Shown piece by piece: positions 37,744 to 48,195 of a stretch of DNA of 64,000 nucleotides. The DNA is from an uncultured Eubacteriales bacterium (lineage in GTDB: Bacteria > Bacillota > Clostridia > Lachnospirales > Lachnospiraceae), in NCBI GenBank assembly GCA_900542465.1, contig UQNS01000006.1, forward strand, positions 41,430 through 105,429. The letters are read 5' to 3'. Every line of letters begins with the position of its first letter. Within the stretch, counting starts at the first letter, position 1. The notes beneath the pieces are model-generated. The model had not been told where the DNA came from, ran no database searches, and was given only the letters and a program-made list of their open reading frames with translations. A program made the translations under genes and the position numbers.

Positions 37744-39356
37744 TAGTTGTTGAGCAGGTAAAGCTTCCTATTGGGCACAGTATGGAAGATATCAAGAAAG
37801 CATTATGTAAAAAGCTGGGATCCAAGCCGGGCGATCTCCCGGGATTCCGGATCATAAAAAGATCGGTCGATGCACGCAGAAAACCGGATATTTTTTATGT
37901 TTATAATATTAAGGTAGACCTGGAACTAAAGAAGTTATCTAAGAGAGCAGATAAGAAACATATAAGCGAATACAAAGAAGAATCATATGCTTTCCCATAT
38001 TCTGATATATCGGAGATATCCGAAGAGAGCAGGCCGGTCATAGTGGGATTTGGACCGGCGGGTATGTTTGCAGGGCTGGAACTTGCGCGCGCAGGGTTAA
38101 GACCCGTCATTCTGGAGAGAGGATCAAGAGTTGAAAAGCGTTGCCAGGATGTTGAGAACTTCTGGAAGACAGGTAAGCTTGATCCGGAATCTAATGTACA
38201 GTTTGGAGAAGGCGGAGCAGGCACATTTTCGGACGGAAAGCTTAATACCAATACAGGAAGCAGAGGGGGACGTTCCTGTGAAGTATTAAAAGTATTTGCA
38301 GAGCACGGAGCTCCGGAGAATATCCTTTATGATAATAAGCCGCATATAGGAACGGATATTTTAACAGGAATAGTCAGAAATATCAGAGAAGAGATAAAAA
38401 GTCTTGGCGGAGATGTGCATTTTGATTCGAGATTTGAAGAGATAGTGAGCAGTTCGGACAGAGTCGAAGGACTGATCTATACAGACCTTGTTTCCGGATG
38501 CAGGCATGAGATCAAAACATCAGCAGTATGCATGGCTATAGGTCATTCAGCAAGAGATACATTTGTCCGATTGCATCAATCAAATATATCGATGGAATCA
38601 AAGGCGTTTGCGGTAGGGATAAGAATAGAGCACCCTCAGACATTGATAGACAGATATATGTATGGAGAGGAGAATGCTGAGAGACGTGAGGAGCTGGGAC
38701 TGCCTGCAGCGGATTATAAGCTGACGGCAAGGACAGAAGAGGGAAGAAGCGTTTATTCATTTTGCATGTGTCCGGGTGGATATGTGGTCGATTCTTCTTC
38801 CGAGGAAGGGATGCTGGCGGTCAATGGCATGAGCTATCATAAACGTGACAGTACTAATGCTAATTCAGCTATTATAGTAAATGTTAGTCAGGACGATTTC
38901 GGATATGGGATTTTTGATGGAATGGACTTTCAGAAAAGGCTTGAAAAGGCTGCTTATATTTCGGGAAAAGGGAGGATCCCCGTTCAGCTTCTTGCGGACT
39001 TCAGGTCAGGCAGGGTGACTGATTCATTTGGAAGTGTGAAGCCGCAGATCAGAGGAGATTATAGCTTTGCCGACCTGAATAAGGTGCTCCCCGATTATGT
39101 ATGCAGAGCCATCAAAGAAAGTATGCCTGTTTTTGACAGGCGTATTTCGGGATTTAACATGGATGATGCGGTCTGTCTGGGAGTAGAGTCAAGAACATCT
39201 TCTCCAATAAGGATCATGCGTGATGAAGATCTTATGTCATCAGTCAGAGGAGTTTTTCCGTGCGGGGAAGGCGCAGGATATGCAGGAGGGATCACATCTG
39301 CAGCAGCAGACGGGATCAAGGTCGCGGAGGCTATGGCAAAATGGATACTAGGTTAA
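37740..39356 (+). CDS. FAD-dependent dehydrogenase of uncharacterised family
   Basis: A 538-residue flavoprotein. About 90 residues precede the FAD motif VIVGFGPAGMFAGLELARAG. VQFGEGGAGTFSDGKLNTN and the C-terminal GVFPCGEGAGYAGGITSAAADG are family blocks. The start overlaps the stop of the preceding flavoprotein gene as ATGA, so the two are translationally coupled. A second gene of similar class in the same operon suggests a redox role between ybeY and dnaX, but no substrate can be named. Confidence 0.88.
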   Translation: MIVVEQVKLPIGHSMEDIKKALCKKLGSKPGDLPGFRIIKRSVDARRKPDIFYVYNIKVDLELKKLSKRADKKHISEYKEESYAFPYSDISEISEESRPVIVGFGPAGMFAGLELARAGLRPVILERGSRVEKRCQDVENFWKTGKLDPESNVQFGEGGAGTFSDGKLNTNTGSRGGRSCEVLKVFAEHGAPENILYDNKPHIGTDILTGIVRNIREEIKSLGGDVHFDSRFEEIVSSSDRVEGLIYTDLVSGCRHEIKTSAVCMAIGHSARDTFVRLHQSNISMESKAFAVGIRIEHPQTLIDRYMYGEENAERREELGLPAADYKLTARTEEGRSVYSFCMCPGGYVVDSSSEEGMLAVNGMSYHKRDSTNANSAIIVNVSQDDFGYGIFDGMDFQKRLEKAAYISGKGRIPVQLLADFRSGRVTDSFGSVKPQIRGDYSFADLNKVLPDYVCRAIKESMPVFDRRISGFNMDDAVCLGVESRTSSPIRIMRDEDLMSSVRGVFPCGEGAGYAGGITSAAADGIKVAEAMAKWILG

Positions 39357-39367
39357 GGAGTGATTGA

Positions 39368-41050
39368 ATGTCATATGTAAGTTTATATAGAAAATGGAGA
39401 CCCAGAGATTTTTCGGAAGTCAAAGGGCAGGATGCCATAGTTCAGACCCTCAGGAACCAGGTAAAAAATGACAGGGTAGGACATGCATATTTATTTACAG
39501 GTACCAGAGGTACAGGTAAGACTTCTATGGCTAAGATCCTGGCTGCTGCCGTAAATTGTGAGTACCCTTCAGACGGGGATCCGTGCTGTGAATGCGATAC
39601 ATGCAAGTCAATCATTTCTGGAGCTGATTTAGACGTGAGGGAAATAGATGCTGCGTCAAATAATGGTGTCGATAGTGTAAGAGAAATAAGAGATGATGTA
39701 GTGTATCCACCTTCTAATGGAAAGTATAAGGTCTATATCATCGATGAGGCACATATGCTTTCGGCAGGAGCTTTTAATGCCTTGCTTAAGACTCTTGAAG
39801 AGCCGCCGGAATATGTAATATTCATATTGGCAACTACGGAAGCGGCCAAAATTCCGGTCACTATACTTTCAAGATGTCAGAGATATGATTTTCACAGGAT
39901 TACAGTTGAGATAATTGAAGAACAGATAAAGAAACTGGCTGAAAAAGAGAATATCAGCATAGAAGAAAAAGCTGTCAGATATATTGCGGTTAAGGCAGAC
40001 GGAGCCATGAGGGATGCTCTCAGTCTTCTGGACAGATGCGCTGCCTTTTACACGGGGGATCTTATCACATATGACGGTGTTCTAAAGATCCTCGGAGCTG
40101 TAGATATCGATATTTTTTCCAGAGCATTTAATGCCATTGCTGATAAGGATACAGTTGCAATACTCAATATCCTTAATGAAGTCATCGTTTCAGGCGGATT
40201 GATCAAAAGGTTCGTTGTTGATCTGATAGGTTATTTAAGAAATCTTTTACTTCTGAGCGCGGCACCTAATCAAGATTTAACTGAAATTTTAGATGCGACA
40301 AGTGAGAACATTGATAAAATGAAAGAGGATGTAAAAAAGACGGATACAAAGTCTTTAACATATTACATCAGAAATCTTTCGGAGCTCCTGTCAAGTCTCA
40401 GAAATGCCGTAAGACAGAGAACCGTTGCCGAGGTCACATTTATCAGGCTGACGGGTCCGGTACTTGAAGATATAGGTTCCGGAGAAGGTGATGAGACTGC
40501 AAGGCAGAGGATAGATATTCTGGAAAGAGACCTGAAAAAAATGATGTCAGCCTATAATGATCTGAAGGCCGGGCTGGAAGCAGGTCAGTATGCATCAAGC
40601 CATGGCTCAGGAAGAACACAGGGGTCTGACAGGGAAGAAAAAAAAGTTCAGAAAGTGGAGAGAAAGCCGATAAAGCCGGAAGAGATACCGGATACTGTCA
40701 AGCATCTGCTGTCTATGTGGGATATGGTATTGAAGCAGTTTTCCGCTAAAGAGGGATCGTCTGTAAAAATGCTGGAAACCGCTAAGACGAGCCTTTCGGA
40801 AGATAGACAGACACTGGAAATTGTGATAAAATCGCCTACGTACTACGACATGCTGACGGAGAAAAGAAAGGACGAAGACAATAGTTCTATTTTTGAGTCA
40901 TTGAAGGAAATGATCGTTGAATACACCGGCGGATTGGACATACCCATGAAACTGATATTGGATGAAAAAGATACATATTCCGGAGTTCAGGATCTTCAGG
41001 ATATTGTTAATATGAATATTGAAAACGATAACGGAAAGGATGATGTGTAA
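39368..41050 (+). CDS. dnaX: DNA polymerase III subunit gamma/tau
   Basis: A clamp-loader ATPase of the replisome with 560 residues. Walker A GTRGTGKT near 45-52, the zinc cysteines CEYPSDGDPCCECDTC, Walker B YIIDEAHML and the sensor LSRCQRY are all visible. The C-terminal part after about 370 is tau-like but poorly conserved. AAGGAG precedes the ATG. It heads the conserved dnaX-ybaB-recR order. Confidence 0.96.
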   Translation: MSYVSLYRKWRPRDFSEVKGQDAIVQTLRNQVKNDRVGHAYLFTGTRGTGKTSMAKILAAAVNCEYPSDGDPCCECDTCKSIISGADLDVREIDAASNNGVDSVREIRDDVVYPPSNGKYKVYIIDEAHMLSAGAFNALLKTLEEPPEYVIFILATTEAAKIPVTILSRCQRYDFHRITVEIIEEQIKKLAEKENISIEEKAVRYIAVKADGAMRDALSLLDRCAAFYTGDLITYDGVLKILGAVDIDIFSRAFNAIADKDTVAILNILNEVIVSGGLIKRFVVDLIGYLRNLLLLSAAPNQDLTEILDATSENIDKMKEDVKKTDTKSLTYYIRNLSELLSSLRNAVRQRTVAEVTFIRLTGPVLEDIGSGEGDETARQRIDILERDLKKMMSAYNDLKAGLEAGQYASSHGSGRTQGSDREEKKVQKVERKPIKPEEIPDTVKHLLSMWDMVLKQFSAKEGSSVKMLETAKTSLSEDRQTLEIVIKSPTYYDMLTEKRKDEDNSSIFESLKEMIVEYTGGLDIPMKLILDEKDTYSGVQDLQDIVNMNIENDNGKDDV

Positions 41051-41051
41051 A

Positions 41052-41405
41052 ATGGCAAAAAGAGGCGGAGGATTCGGCGGAGCGATGCCGGGAAATATGG
41101 GACAGCTTATGAAGCAGGCTCAGAAGATGCAGGCTCAGATCGCTGAACAGCAGGAGCAGATAAAGACTATGGAATTTGAGGCGTCTGCAGGCGGCGGAGT
41201 CGTTTCTGTTACGGTCAATGGCAATAAGGAAATCACAAAGGTAGAGATCGATCCGGATGCAGTTGATCCGGAAGATGTTGAAATGCTTCAGGATCTTATT
41301 ATGGCGGCGGGTAATGAAGCGCTGAAGAAGTGCGAAGCTGAAACACAGGATCAGATGAACAAGATCACAGGCGGAATGGGCGGACTCGGCGGAGGATTGT
41401 TCTAA
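41052..41405 (+). CDS. YbaB/EbfC nucleoid-associated protein
   Basis: A dimeric DNA-binding protein of 117 residues associated with the nucleoid and recombination repair. The pattern GNMGQLMKQAQKMQAQIAEQ and the beta region GGGVVSVTVNGNKEITKVEIDP match the family. ATG 41052, right after the dnaX stop, is preferred; the longer open frame runs back into dnaX. It is 1 nt overlapped with recR. Confidence 0.94.
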   Translation: MAKRGGGFGGAMPGNMGQLMKQAQKMQAQIAEQQEQIKTMEFEASAGGGVVSVTVNGNKEITKVEIDPDAVDPEDVEMLQDLIMAAGNEALKKCEAETQDQMNKITGGMGGLGGGLF

Positions 41406-42004
41406 TGGATATTTATAGCCGACATATCAAAAGATTAACACAAGAACTTGCCGGCTTGCCGGGCGTTGGAGCTAAGAGCGCTCAGCGCCTGGCTTTTTAT
41501 ATTGTGAATATGCCTAAAGATAGGGTCGAATCTCTGGCGGATGCAATTAAGTCAGCAAAAGACAATACGATGTACTGCAGGGAATGCTTGTGTCTGACCG
41601 ACAGAGAGATATGTCCTGTATGTGAGGATCCAAAGAGAGACCATTCAACGATCATGGTCGTTGAAGAGACCAGAGATATGGCTGCATATGAAAAGACTGC
41701 CAAGTACGAAGGGGTATATCATGTGCTGCACGGAACGATCAATCCAATGGCAGGGAACGGACCGGAAGACATAAGACTGAAGGAACTTATTGGACGTCTG
41801 GCAAAAGACGATGTCAAAGAAGTTATCATAGCGACTAATTCCAGTTTAGAGGGTGAGACGACCGCTATGTATATTTCAAAGCTTATAAAGCCTACAGGGA
41901 TAAAGGTCTCAAGGATCGCCAGCGGTGTACCCGTAGGAGGAGATCTGGAGTATACCGATGAAGTCACTCTTCTTCGGGCTTTAGAGGGCAGAACGACGCT
42001 CTAA
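41405..42004 (+). CDS. recR: Recombination protein RecR
   Basis: A 199-residue mediator that loads RecA at gaps as RecFOR. The helix-hairpin-helix LPGVGAKSAQRLAF is at the N-terminus, followed by a zinc finger CRECLCLTDREICPVC and the Toprim core IMVVEETRDMAAYE with GGDLEYTDEVTLLRAL at the end. It starts on the last base of the ybaB stop codon. A short hairpin follows, then a separate promoter for the large downstream gene. Confidence 0.97.
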   Translation: MDIYSRHIKRLTQELAGLPGVGAKSAQRLAFYIVNMPKDRVESLADAIKSAKDNTMYCRECLCLTDREICPVCEDPKRDHSTIMVVEETRDMAAYEKTAKYEGVYHVLHGTINPMAGNGPEDIRLKELIGRLAKDDVKEVIIATNSSLEGETTAMYISKLIKPTGIKVSRIASGVPVGGDLEYTDEVTLLRALEGRTTL

Positions 42005-42050
42005 GTTTTATTTACAAGGCCTACATGCCTGTGATAAACTGAAATGGAGT

Positions 42051-42076
42051 GCAGTGTTTTGATCAATACTGCTTTT
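42051..42076 (+). terminator. Short terminator after recR
   Basis: An 8-bp stem with one wobble (GCAGTGTT with AATACTGC) closes a TTGATC loop and is followed by TTTT. The T-tract overlaps a TTGAGT -35 candidate (42075-42080), which lies 17 nt before TATATA (42098-42103), a likely promoter for the next gene. Confidence 0.5.
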
Positions 42077-42123
42077 GAGTAAAACATATAGTTATAGTAT
42101 ATAGATATAAAGGGGCGCAAACT

Positions 42124-45100
42124 GTGGATAAATACGAAACTGGACTAAAAATTCAGGAAATTGAAAGATTATATCACGCTGATAAATACAAGGCAGCAGC
42201 AGAACTGGCTAAAGAGATAGATTGGCCACGAATAAAGGCCTGGGAACCTCTTGCCATGATGATCGATATTTATGAGCATCTGGATGACGATGAAGAAGCA
42301 AGAGACATGGCTATACTTGCATACAACAGAAACTTAGGAGGAAAGCGCCTTTTATTCAGACTGACAGATCTGTTTATAAAAACAGGCGATATTTCTAATG
42401 CGAAGGAACTTTTTAAAGAGTACTGTGTAAGCGCCAAGACAAGTACAGATAAGTATATATTGCAATACCACCTGCTCAGAGCCCAAAAAGCCCCGGACTC
42501 AGAGCTTATTCGTGCCTTAGAGAACTATAGAGACAAAGAAGTTGATGAAAGATACCTTTATCGACTTGCACAGCTTTATGCAAAAACCGGTGCACCGGAA
42601 AAATGTGTTTCTATCTGTGACGATATTTACTCGATGTTCAGGGACGGTGATTATGTTGAGGGTGCAATCAAGCTGAAGAAGAGAGTAGGTGGAAAACTCT
42701 CAGAAGAGCAGAACAGGATCCTTCACAAGTCAAGAGTCAGAGAAGAAGAACTCTCCAGAACAGCGCAGCTGACATTTGCTGATCAGCTCAGACTTTCCAG
42801 AAAAGTCAAGGAGATAGAAGCTGAAGCGGGCTTTGTTCCTTTATCGATACCTGAAGAAAAGAGCGATGCAGTGAAGGCGGTTGCTGCTGCGACTTCTGCA
42901 CTTGAGAATACAAATAAAGATACCAGTACTGAAAAAGTGGCAAGCGGTGCATTTGAACACATAGGGAACAACAGCGGTAATGAGCGGTCAGCCGAGGTCG
43001 ATGATACCATTGATTCAGTCTTTAAAGAAAAGGTTCTTGCAGGCAGTGAAAAAGGACCTGCCATCGACTATGACACTGAAGAAATTGCCGATGTTATCAA
43101 GGCGACATCTGATATGGAGCCTAAGGATGATAATGTTGATGAATATGAAGAGGCTCTTCAAAGATCTCTTAAATTTGACATAGATGATGATCTACAGGAA
43201 CTGGAGGGCTTTCAGCCTGCACCTGTCAAGACGTCAGATGTACATCAGGTGTCTGCAGAACAGTCATCTGAAAAAGAAGTCAAAGCAGATGATATATTGA
43301 AAGATATCATGGGAGAGGACAGGGAAGAGGCAGTTTCATACGGCTCGAAAGACGGACCGGAAGAGCTTCGAGGATCTGAAAGGGAAAAGAAGGGATTTTT
43401 TGGATTTATCAGGAAAACGTTCGGTTCGGATGAATTCGATTATGATAAAGACTTTGATGATGAGGATTTCATACCGGAACTCAGACCTAAGAGAGATCCG
43501 GAGACTGCCATAAGCACCGAGAGTAAAGAAAATAAAAATATAGGGACAGAGACGGAAGAAAAGAAGCCTGATACAGATTATAAGGATGATGTAACTGACG
43601 AAGAAGTTGAAGAGATGTACATCGAAGACGAAAGCGATATGGCAGAAGAGGAACTTTCAGAAGATACAGGAAAGACGATCTCTGCGTATGAACCTGAGAA
43701 TCTTTCTGATAACCTGAAAGGACTTATTTCAGCAGCCAAGCAAAAGATCGATTCCGATTATGATAAGATGGTCAGATTCGGACAAGTAGCTAGAAAGAAT
43801 CTAGAGGTAAGAGACGCTATGGAGAAGAACCCTACAGCGGCAAGCGTAAGAGAAATTCTGGAGCAGGAAAAGGCTCTGGGCGGATTTTCAGACGAGGAAG
43901 AACAGGTTGAAGGCCAGCTCAGCATGAGCGATTGGATGAATGAGGTCCGTGAACAGAAATATGGCAAGCAGGATACAAAGGAATATTCTAAGACTGAACT
44001 TGAACGCCTTTTAGATGAAAAGGATGAAAAAAGTCTGGCCTATGATAAATTGATGGAAGAACAGCGCAGACTGGCAAGAGAAGCGGGTACTCCATTTAAT
44101 GAGGCGGTCGCAAAACAGAAAGTCGAAGGTCAGATGATGGTGAATGCAGCTAAGACTGATCTTGCAATAAGGACCGGTAAGGCGACTGAAAAGCTGGAAA
44201 ATGAAATTCCTGCAGTCGGTCATACTAAGACAGCTGAAGAAAAACTCCTGGATGCTATGGCGGATGCTGTCAGGCCGGCAGATAAAAATGCTCCTGTCAA
44301 CGCAGATATATTTACCGACAGATTAAAGGAACTGGGAGATGTTCCTGCAGAAGTAGCATCGGCAGCAGCCATGCTTATGAACTTCCTTTCAGGAAAATAC
44401 GTACCTGCACCTGAGGAGGAGCCGAAAGATACAGTAGTTCTTAAACCAAGACATGTATCTGATGATTTTAAAAATGAAAGAGTCAGTGCGCCGTCAGTTA
44501 AGGCTGCGACCCCTGAGTGGGAGCCGGTACCGGATGACGCATTTGAAGAAGAACCTGTAACTAAGAGGAAAGACAGTATCGAAGATGATATTGCTAGTGC
44601 CGATGAAGAGATCTTCGGAAGACCGGGATTTATTACATCGAAATTGAGAACAGATGATATCATACCGGATCTCGCACAGGATGACAGTTTTGCAGCCAGC
44701 GAAACTGAGGAAAAGCTTGATCTTGTTGCAGATGACGATGTCAAGCTGGTCGAGCAGGAGCTTATCCAGCCGGATCCTGTATCCCAGGTAGAGGTGGTCA
44801 ATAAAGAAAATGGGTATGTCCATGATACTAATGATTACATCGATGATGATTTCGAAATAGCACCTGAAGAAATGAGAGAGCTCCTCGAAGAGGAGGAAGA
44901 TGACGGAAAATTTATCGATGAGCCGAACCAGACCACTGCCAATATAAAGGAAATGCTGGAAAATGATAAGTTCTTCAGTGATATATCACCGGAGGAATTA
45001 GAGGATATCCTCAGCATGGATGCGGCGGAGAAGAAAAAAAATATTGATGCCGTGGACAAGATCACAGCCAGGATCACGGGTGTTTATGATAAGCCGCTGG

Positions 45101-46080
45101 TTACACCTGAGATGCTTGCTGCTATGGGCATCAATGAAGATGATAACATTTCAGTTCCGGAACATCAGCCTGGCATGTATGACACAGCCGGTATAGACAA
45201 GCAGATGCTGAGGGATATCATTGATTCCAGGCCTGAAGAGGAAGAGATCGTTGAAGATCTTGATTCTATAGGAGATAAGTACAGCAAGACAGGCATGCAC
45301 GATCCTGAGATATTTGAAGAGGCTCTTGCAGCTGCACTTCCGGCAGGAAAGCATCAGAAGGTCATAGATATGTTTGATGAGTTCTATGATATGCCTAACA
45401 TAGATGAACAGATCGAGAAGTGGATAGCATGCCTGCCGCGAGAGATGAACCGGAACGATTCCGTGGTCGGAAATATTGCTATTTCAGGTGAGGATGCAGA
45501 TGTAAATGTTAATCTTGCCAAGAGCATCGCAAGAGCTGTAAATGCAATATACCCTGAATTCAAGAAAAAACTGGCCAGAATTTCGGTTGAAAGCGTAAAT
45601 GCAGGAGGATTCCTGAAGGCTATAGTTAAGTTCAGAGGGTCAGCTCTGCTTATTGAAGATGCCGGCGATATCAGGCCGGATGTAGCGGTCGAGATCGCTT
45701 CAGCGCTGAATTCCGAAACCAAGAGAATGATACTTATATTGGAAGATTCAGCTGAGAGACTTAATAATCTTTTTATGGTGAACCCCGAGCTTGGCAATGC
45801 ATTTAATCATAAGATTACACTTCGCCACTATTCTGTTGAAGAACTGGTAGAGGTAGCCAAGGAGTTTGCGGCAAGAAGAGATTTCCGGATCGGATCGGAA
45901 GCGTGCGAAAAGATAGCAGCAGATATTACGGCCTTCAAGAAAAAGGAACCGGTGATCTCACTTGATGATATGAATGAATTTGTGGATCAGGCAATACGGC
46001 ATGCATCTAAGAGACTGAAGAAGGAGAGGAAGAAAGACCCTTCTGTAGGCAATATTCTTGTTCCTGTGGATTTTAAATAA
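42124..46080 (+). CDS. Large TPR-containing acidic protein with degenerate AAA+ C-terminus
   Basis: A 1318-residue protein of unknown function. GTG 42124 follows AAAGGGG. Residues 1-200 are helical TPR-like repeats. About 230-1050 is a very acidic, probably disordered region. The last 210 residues look like a AAA+ domain of the CbbX/SpoVK type. A Walker B-like ALLIEDAG lies near 1174, a sensor-like MILILEDS follows, and a lid-like YSVEELVEVAKEFAARRDF comes after. Where Walker A should be (near 1117) the sequence reads SGEDADVNVN, without GKT, so ATP binding is probably lost. No signal peptide or membrane helix is seen. Its place after recR suggests a chromosome or division-related scaffold; this is inference only. 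Confidence 0.75.
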   Translation: MDKYETGLKIQEIERLYHADKYKAAAELAKEIDWPRIKAWEPLAMMIDIYEHLDDDEEARDMAILAYNRNLGGKRLLFRLTDLFIKTGDISNAKELFKEYCVSAKTSTDKYILQYHLLRAQKAPDSELIRALENYRDKEVDERYLYRLAQLYAKTGAPEKCVSICDDIYSMFRDGDYVEGAIKLKKRVGGKLSEEQNRILHKSRVREEELSRTAQLTFADQLRLSRKVKEIEAEAGFVPLSIPEEKSDAVKAVAAATSALENTNKDTSTEKVASGAFEHIGNNSGNERSAEVDDTIDSVFKEKVLAGSEKGPAIDYDTEEIADVIKATSDMEPKDDNVDEYEEALQRSLKFDIDDDLQELEGFQPAPVKTSDVHQVSAEQSSEKEVKADDILKDIMGEDREEAVSYGSKDGPEELRGSEREKKGFFGFIRKTFGSDEFDYDKDFDDEDFIPELRPKRDPETAISTESKENKNIGTETEEKKPDTDYKDDVTDEEVEEMYIEDESDMAEEELSEDTGKTISAYEPENLSDNLKGLISAAKQKIDSDYDKMVRFGQVARKNLEVRDAMEKNPTAASVREILEQEKALGGFSDEEEQVEGQLSMSDWMNEVREQKYGKQDTKEYSKTELERLLDEKDEKSLAYDKLMEEQRRLAREAGTPFNEAVAKQKVEGQMMVNAAKTDLAIRTGKATEKLENEIPAVGHTKTAEEKLLDAMADAVRPADKNAPVNADIFTDRLKELGDVPAEVASAAAMLMNFLSGKYVPAPEEEPKDTVVLKPRHVSDDFKNERVSAPSVKAATPEWEPVPDDAFEEEPVTKRKDSIEDDIASADEEIFGRPGFITSKLRTDDIIPDLAQDDSFAASETEEKLDLVADDDVKLVEQELIQPDPVSQVEVVNKENGYVHDTNDYIDDDFEIAPEEMRELLEEEEDDGKFIDEPNQTTANIKEMLENDKFFSDISPEELEDILSMDAAEKKKNIDAVDKITARITGVYDKPLVTPEMLAAMGINEDDNISVPEHQPGMYDTAGIDKQMLRDIIDSRPEEEEIVEDLDSIGDKYSKTGMHDPEIFEEALAAALPAGKHQKVIDMFDEFYDMPNIDEQIEKWIACLPREMNRNDSVVGNIAISGEDADVNVNLAKSIARAVNAIYPEFKKKLARISVESVNAGGFLKAIVKFRGSALLIEDAGDIRPDVAVEIASALNSETKRMILILEDSAERLNNLFMVNPELGNAFNHKITLRHYSVEELVEVAKEFAARRDFRIGSEACEKIAADITAFKKKEPVISLDDMNEFVDQAIRHASKRLKKERKKDPSVGNILVPVDFK

Positions 46081-46104
46081 TACATTTGTGAATAATTAAT
46101 TAAA

Positions 46105-46139
46105 CAAAAAGTGAAAGCGTATTCGTCTTTCACTTTTTG
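46105..46139 (+). terminator. Terminator after the TPR/pseudo-AAA+ gene
   Basis: A perfect 13-bp stem (CAAAAAGTGAAAG with CTTTCACTTTTTG) closes a 9-nt loop; the U-tract is inside the right arm. Confidence 0.85.
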
Positions 46140-46187
46140 TGATTAAAAATATTTGGAAACATTTTTCAAAATAAGGAGATGAAATAA

Positions 46188-48194
46188 ATGGGTCAGTTAG
46201 AAGAAAATATTGATGAGTTATCAGTAAACGCGATAAGGATATTGTCTGCCGATGCTATTCAGAAAGCTAATTCAGGACATCCGGGTCTCCCGCTCGGATG
46301 TGCCGGCATAGGTTATGAGGTATGGGCGAACCATCTTCTTCATAACCCGGCGGATCCTTACTGGGCTGACAGAGACCGTTTTGTATTGTCGGGCGGACAT
46401 GGTTCAATGCTTCTTTATTCTTTACTGCATTTGTTTGGATATGAGAATATGGATCTTAATGCAATAAAGAATTTTCGTCAATTAGATTCCAATACACCGG
46501 GACATCCGGAATATGGTCATACGATAGGTGTGGAAGCTACAACAGGACCGCTCGGACAGGGAATGGCCATGGCGGTCGGTATGGCTATGGCGGAGGAGCA
46601 CCTGGCAGCAGAATTTAACAGACCGGGATTTCCTGTAGTTGATCACTATACCTATGTGCTTGGTGGTGACGGATGCATGATGGAAGGCATCTCATCAGAG
46701 GCTTTTTCACTTGCGGGAGACCTGAAGCTGAATAAACTTATAGTTTTATATGATTCCAATAAGATATGCATCGAGGGAAGTACAGACGGCGTATTTTCAG
46801 AAGATACAGCAGGCAGGATGGAGGCGTTTGGCTTCCAGACTATTACGGTCGAAGATGGCAATGATCTAGAGGCGATAGGCAGAGCTATTGAAGAAGCCAA
46901 GGCAGATACTGAAAGGCCTTCATTTATTACTATAAAAACTGAGATAGGATTTGGCTGTCCGGGTAAGCAGGGCAGTGCAAGTGCTCATGGAGAGCCTCTT
47001 GGTGAAGAAAATATTGCAGACATGAGAAAAAAACTCAGCTGGCCTTCAGGGACACCATTTGAAATACCGGAAAGTGTATACTCTAATTATGCCGAAAAAG
47101 CAAAAAGGGGAGCAGAAGCGGAAGCTGCATGGAATAAGCTCTTTTCAGAGTACTCAGTTAAATATCCTGAATTAAAAGAGAAGTGGGATAACTACCATAA
47201 TGGATATGATATGGAGGCTCTTTTCGGGTCTGATGATTACTGGGAAGTACCGGAAAAAGCGGAGGCAACCAGAGCGTCATCAGGAAATGTATTAAATAAG
47301 ATCCAGAAGGCCATGCCTAATCTTTTTGGCGGCTCAGCAGATCTTGCCCCATCTAATAAAACATATATGAAGGAAGCAGGTGACTATTCTGCGTTAGATC
47401 CTGCCGGCAGAAATGTAAGATTTGGCGTTCGCGAACAGGCGATGGCGGCAATTTCCAACGGCCTTGCTCTTCATGGAGGGTTAAGGGCATTTGCTGCTAC
47501 ATTTTTCGTCTTCAGTGATTATGTTAAACCGATGGCAAGACTTTCTGCACTCATGAAATTGCCTGTGACTTATATATTTACTCATGACAGCATAGGTGTC
47601 GGAGAAGACGGCCCTACGCATGAGCCTATCGAGCAGCTTGCACAATTCAGAGCAATGCCGGGTATTACGGTGATAAGACCTTGCGACAGAACAGAGACAG
47701 CAGCTGCATGGAAGTATGCCATAGAGTCGGAAAATGAGCCGGTCGTTCTTGTACTTACGAGACAGAATCTGGAACAGCAGGCAGATTCAGCAAGAGATAT
47801 AAGCAAAGGCGCTTATATTATTTCTGATTCAGAAAAGGCTGTACCGGAGCTTATCCTTATCGGAACAGGTTCAGAGGTGGATGTTTGTATCAAGGCTAAG
47901 GCTGAGCTTGAAAAAGAAGGGCGTGATGTGAGAGTTGTTTCAATGCCTTGTATGGATCTTTTTGAGCGCCAGCCGGAAGCTTATAAGGAGAAGATCCTTC
48001 CTTCCGCGTGCAGAAAAAGAGTGTCAGTTGAGGCTCTTTCAACATTTGGCTGGGGACGCTACACAGGTATTGACGGAGCAAATGTGGGCATAGATACATT
48101 TGGCGCATCAGGCCCGGCCGGCAGGTTATTTGAAAAATTTGGAATTACTGTAGAAAATGTTGTTGCAGTGTCTAAAGAAGTAATTAATAAGTGA
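46188..48194 (+). CDS. tkt: Transketolase
   Basis: A TPP enzyme moving two-carbon units in the non-oxidative pentose phosphate pathway. The 668 residues carry [10 protein letters not shown], the TPP-binding motif [33 protein letters not shown] and the pyrimidine-domain [19 protein letters not shown], followed by [25 protein letters not shown] precedes ATG 46188. uvrC starts one base after its stop. Xylulose 5-phosphate from this enzyme could meet the AraD product. Confidence 0.97.
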   Translation: MGQLEENIDELSVNAIRILSADAIQKANSGHPGLPLGCAGIGYEVWANHLLHNPADPYWADRDRFVLSGGHGSMLLYSLLHLFGYENMDLNAIKNFRQLDSNTPGHPEYGHTIGVEATTGPLGQGMAMAVGMAMAEEHLAAEFNRPGFPVVDHYTYVLGGDGCMMEGISSEAFSLAGDLKLNKLIVLYDSNKICIEGSTDGVFSEDTAGRMEAFGFQTITVEDGNDLEAIGRAIEEAKADTERPSFITIKTEIGFGCPGKQGSASAHGEPLGEENIADMRKKLSWPSGTPFEIPESVYSNYAEKAKRGAEAEAAWNKLFSEYSVKYPELKEKWDNYHNGYDMEALFGSDDYWEVPEKAEATRASSGNVLNKIQKAMPNLFGGSADLAPSNKTYMKEAGDYSALDPAGRNVRFGVREQAMAAISNGLALHGGLRAFAATFFVFSDYVKPMARLSALMKLPVTYIFTHDSIGVGEDGPTHEPIEQLAQFRAMPGITVIRPCDRTETAAAWKYAIESENEPVVLVLTRQNLEQQADSARDISKGAYIISDSEKAVPELILIGTGSEVDVCIKAKAELEKEGRDVRVVSMPCMDLFERQPEAYKEKILPSACRKRVSVEALSTFGWGRYTGIDGANVGIDTFGASGPAGRLFEKFGITVENVVAVSKEVINK

Positions 48195-48195
48195 T

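Noticed and set aside
44220..44801. Ser/Thr-rich minus-strand open frames within the 1318-residue gene.
   Set aside because: They are antisense shadows of an acidic coding region, without ribosome binding sites or promoters.
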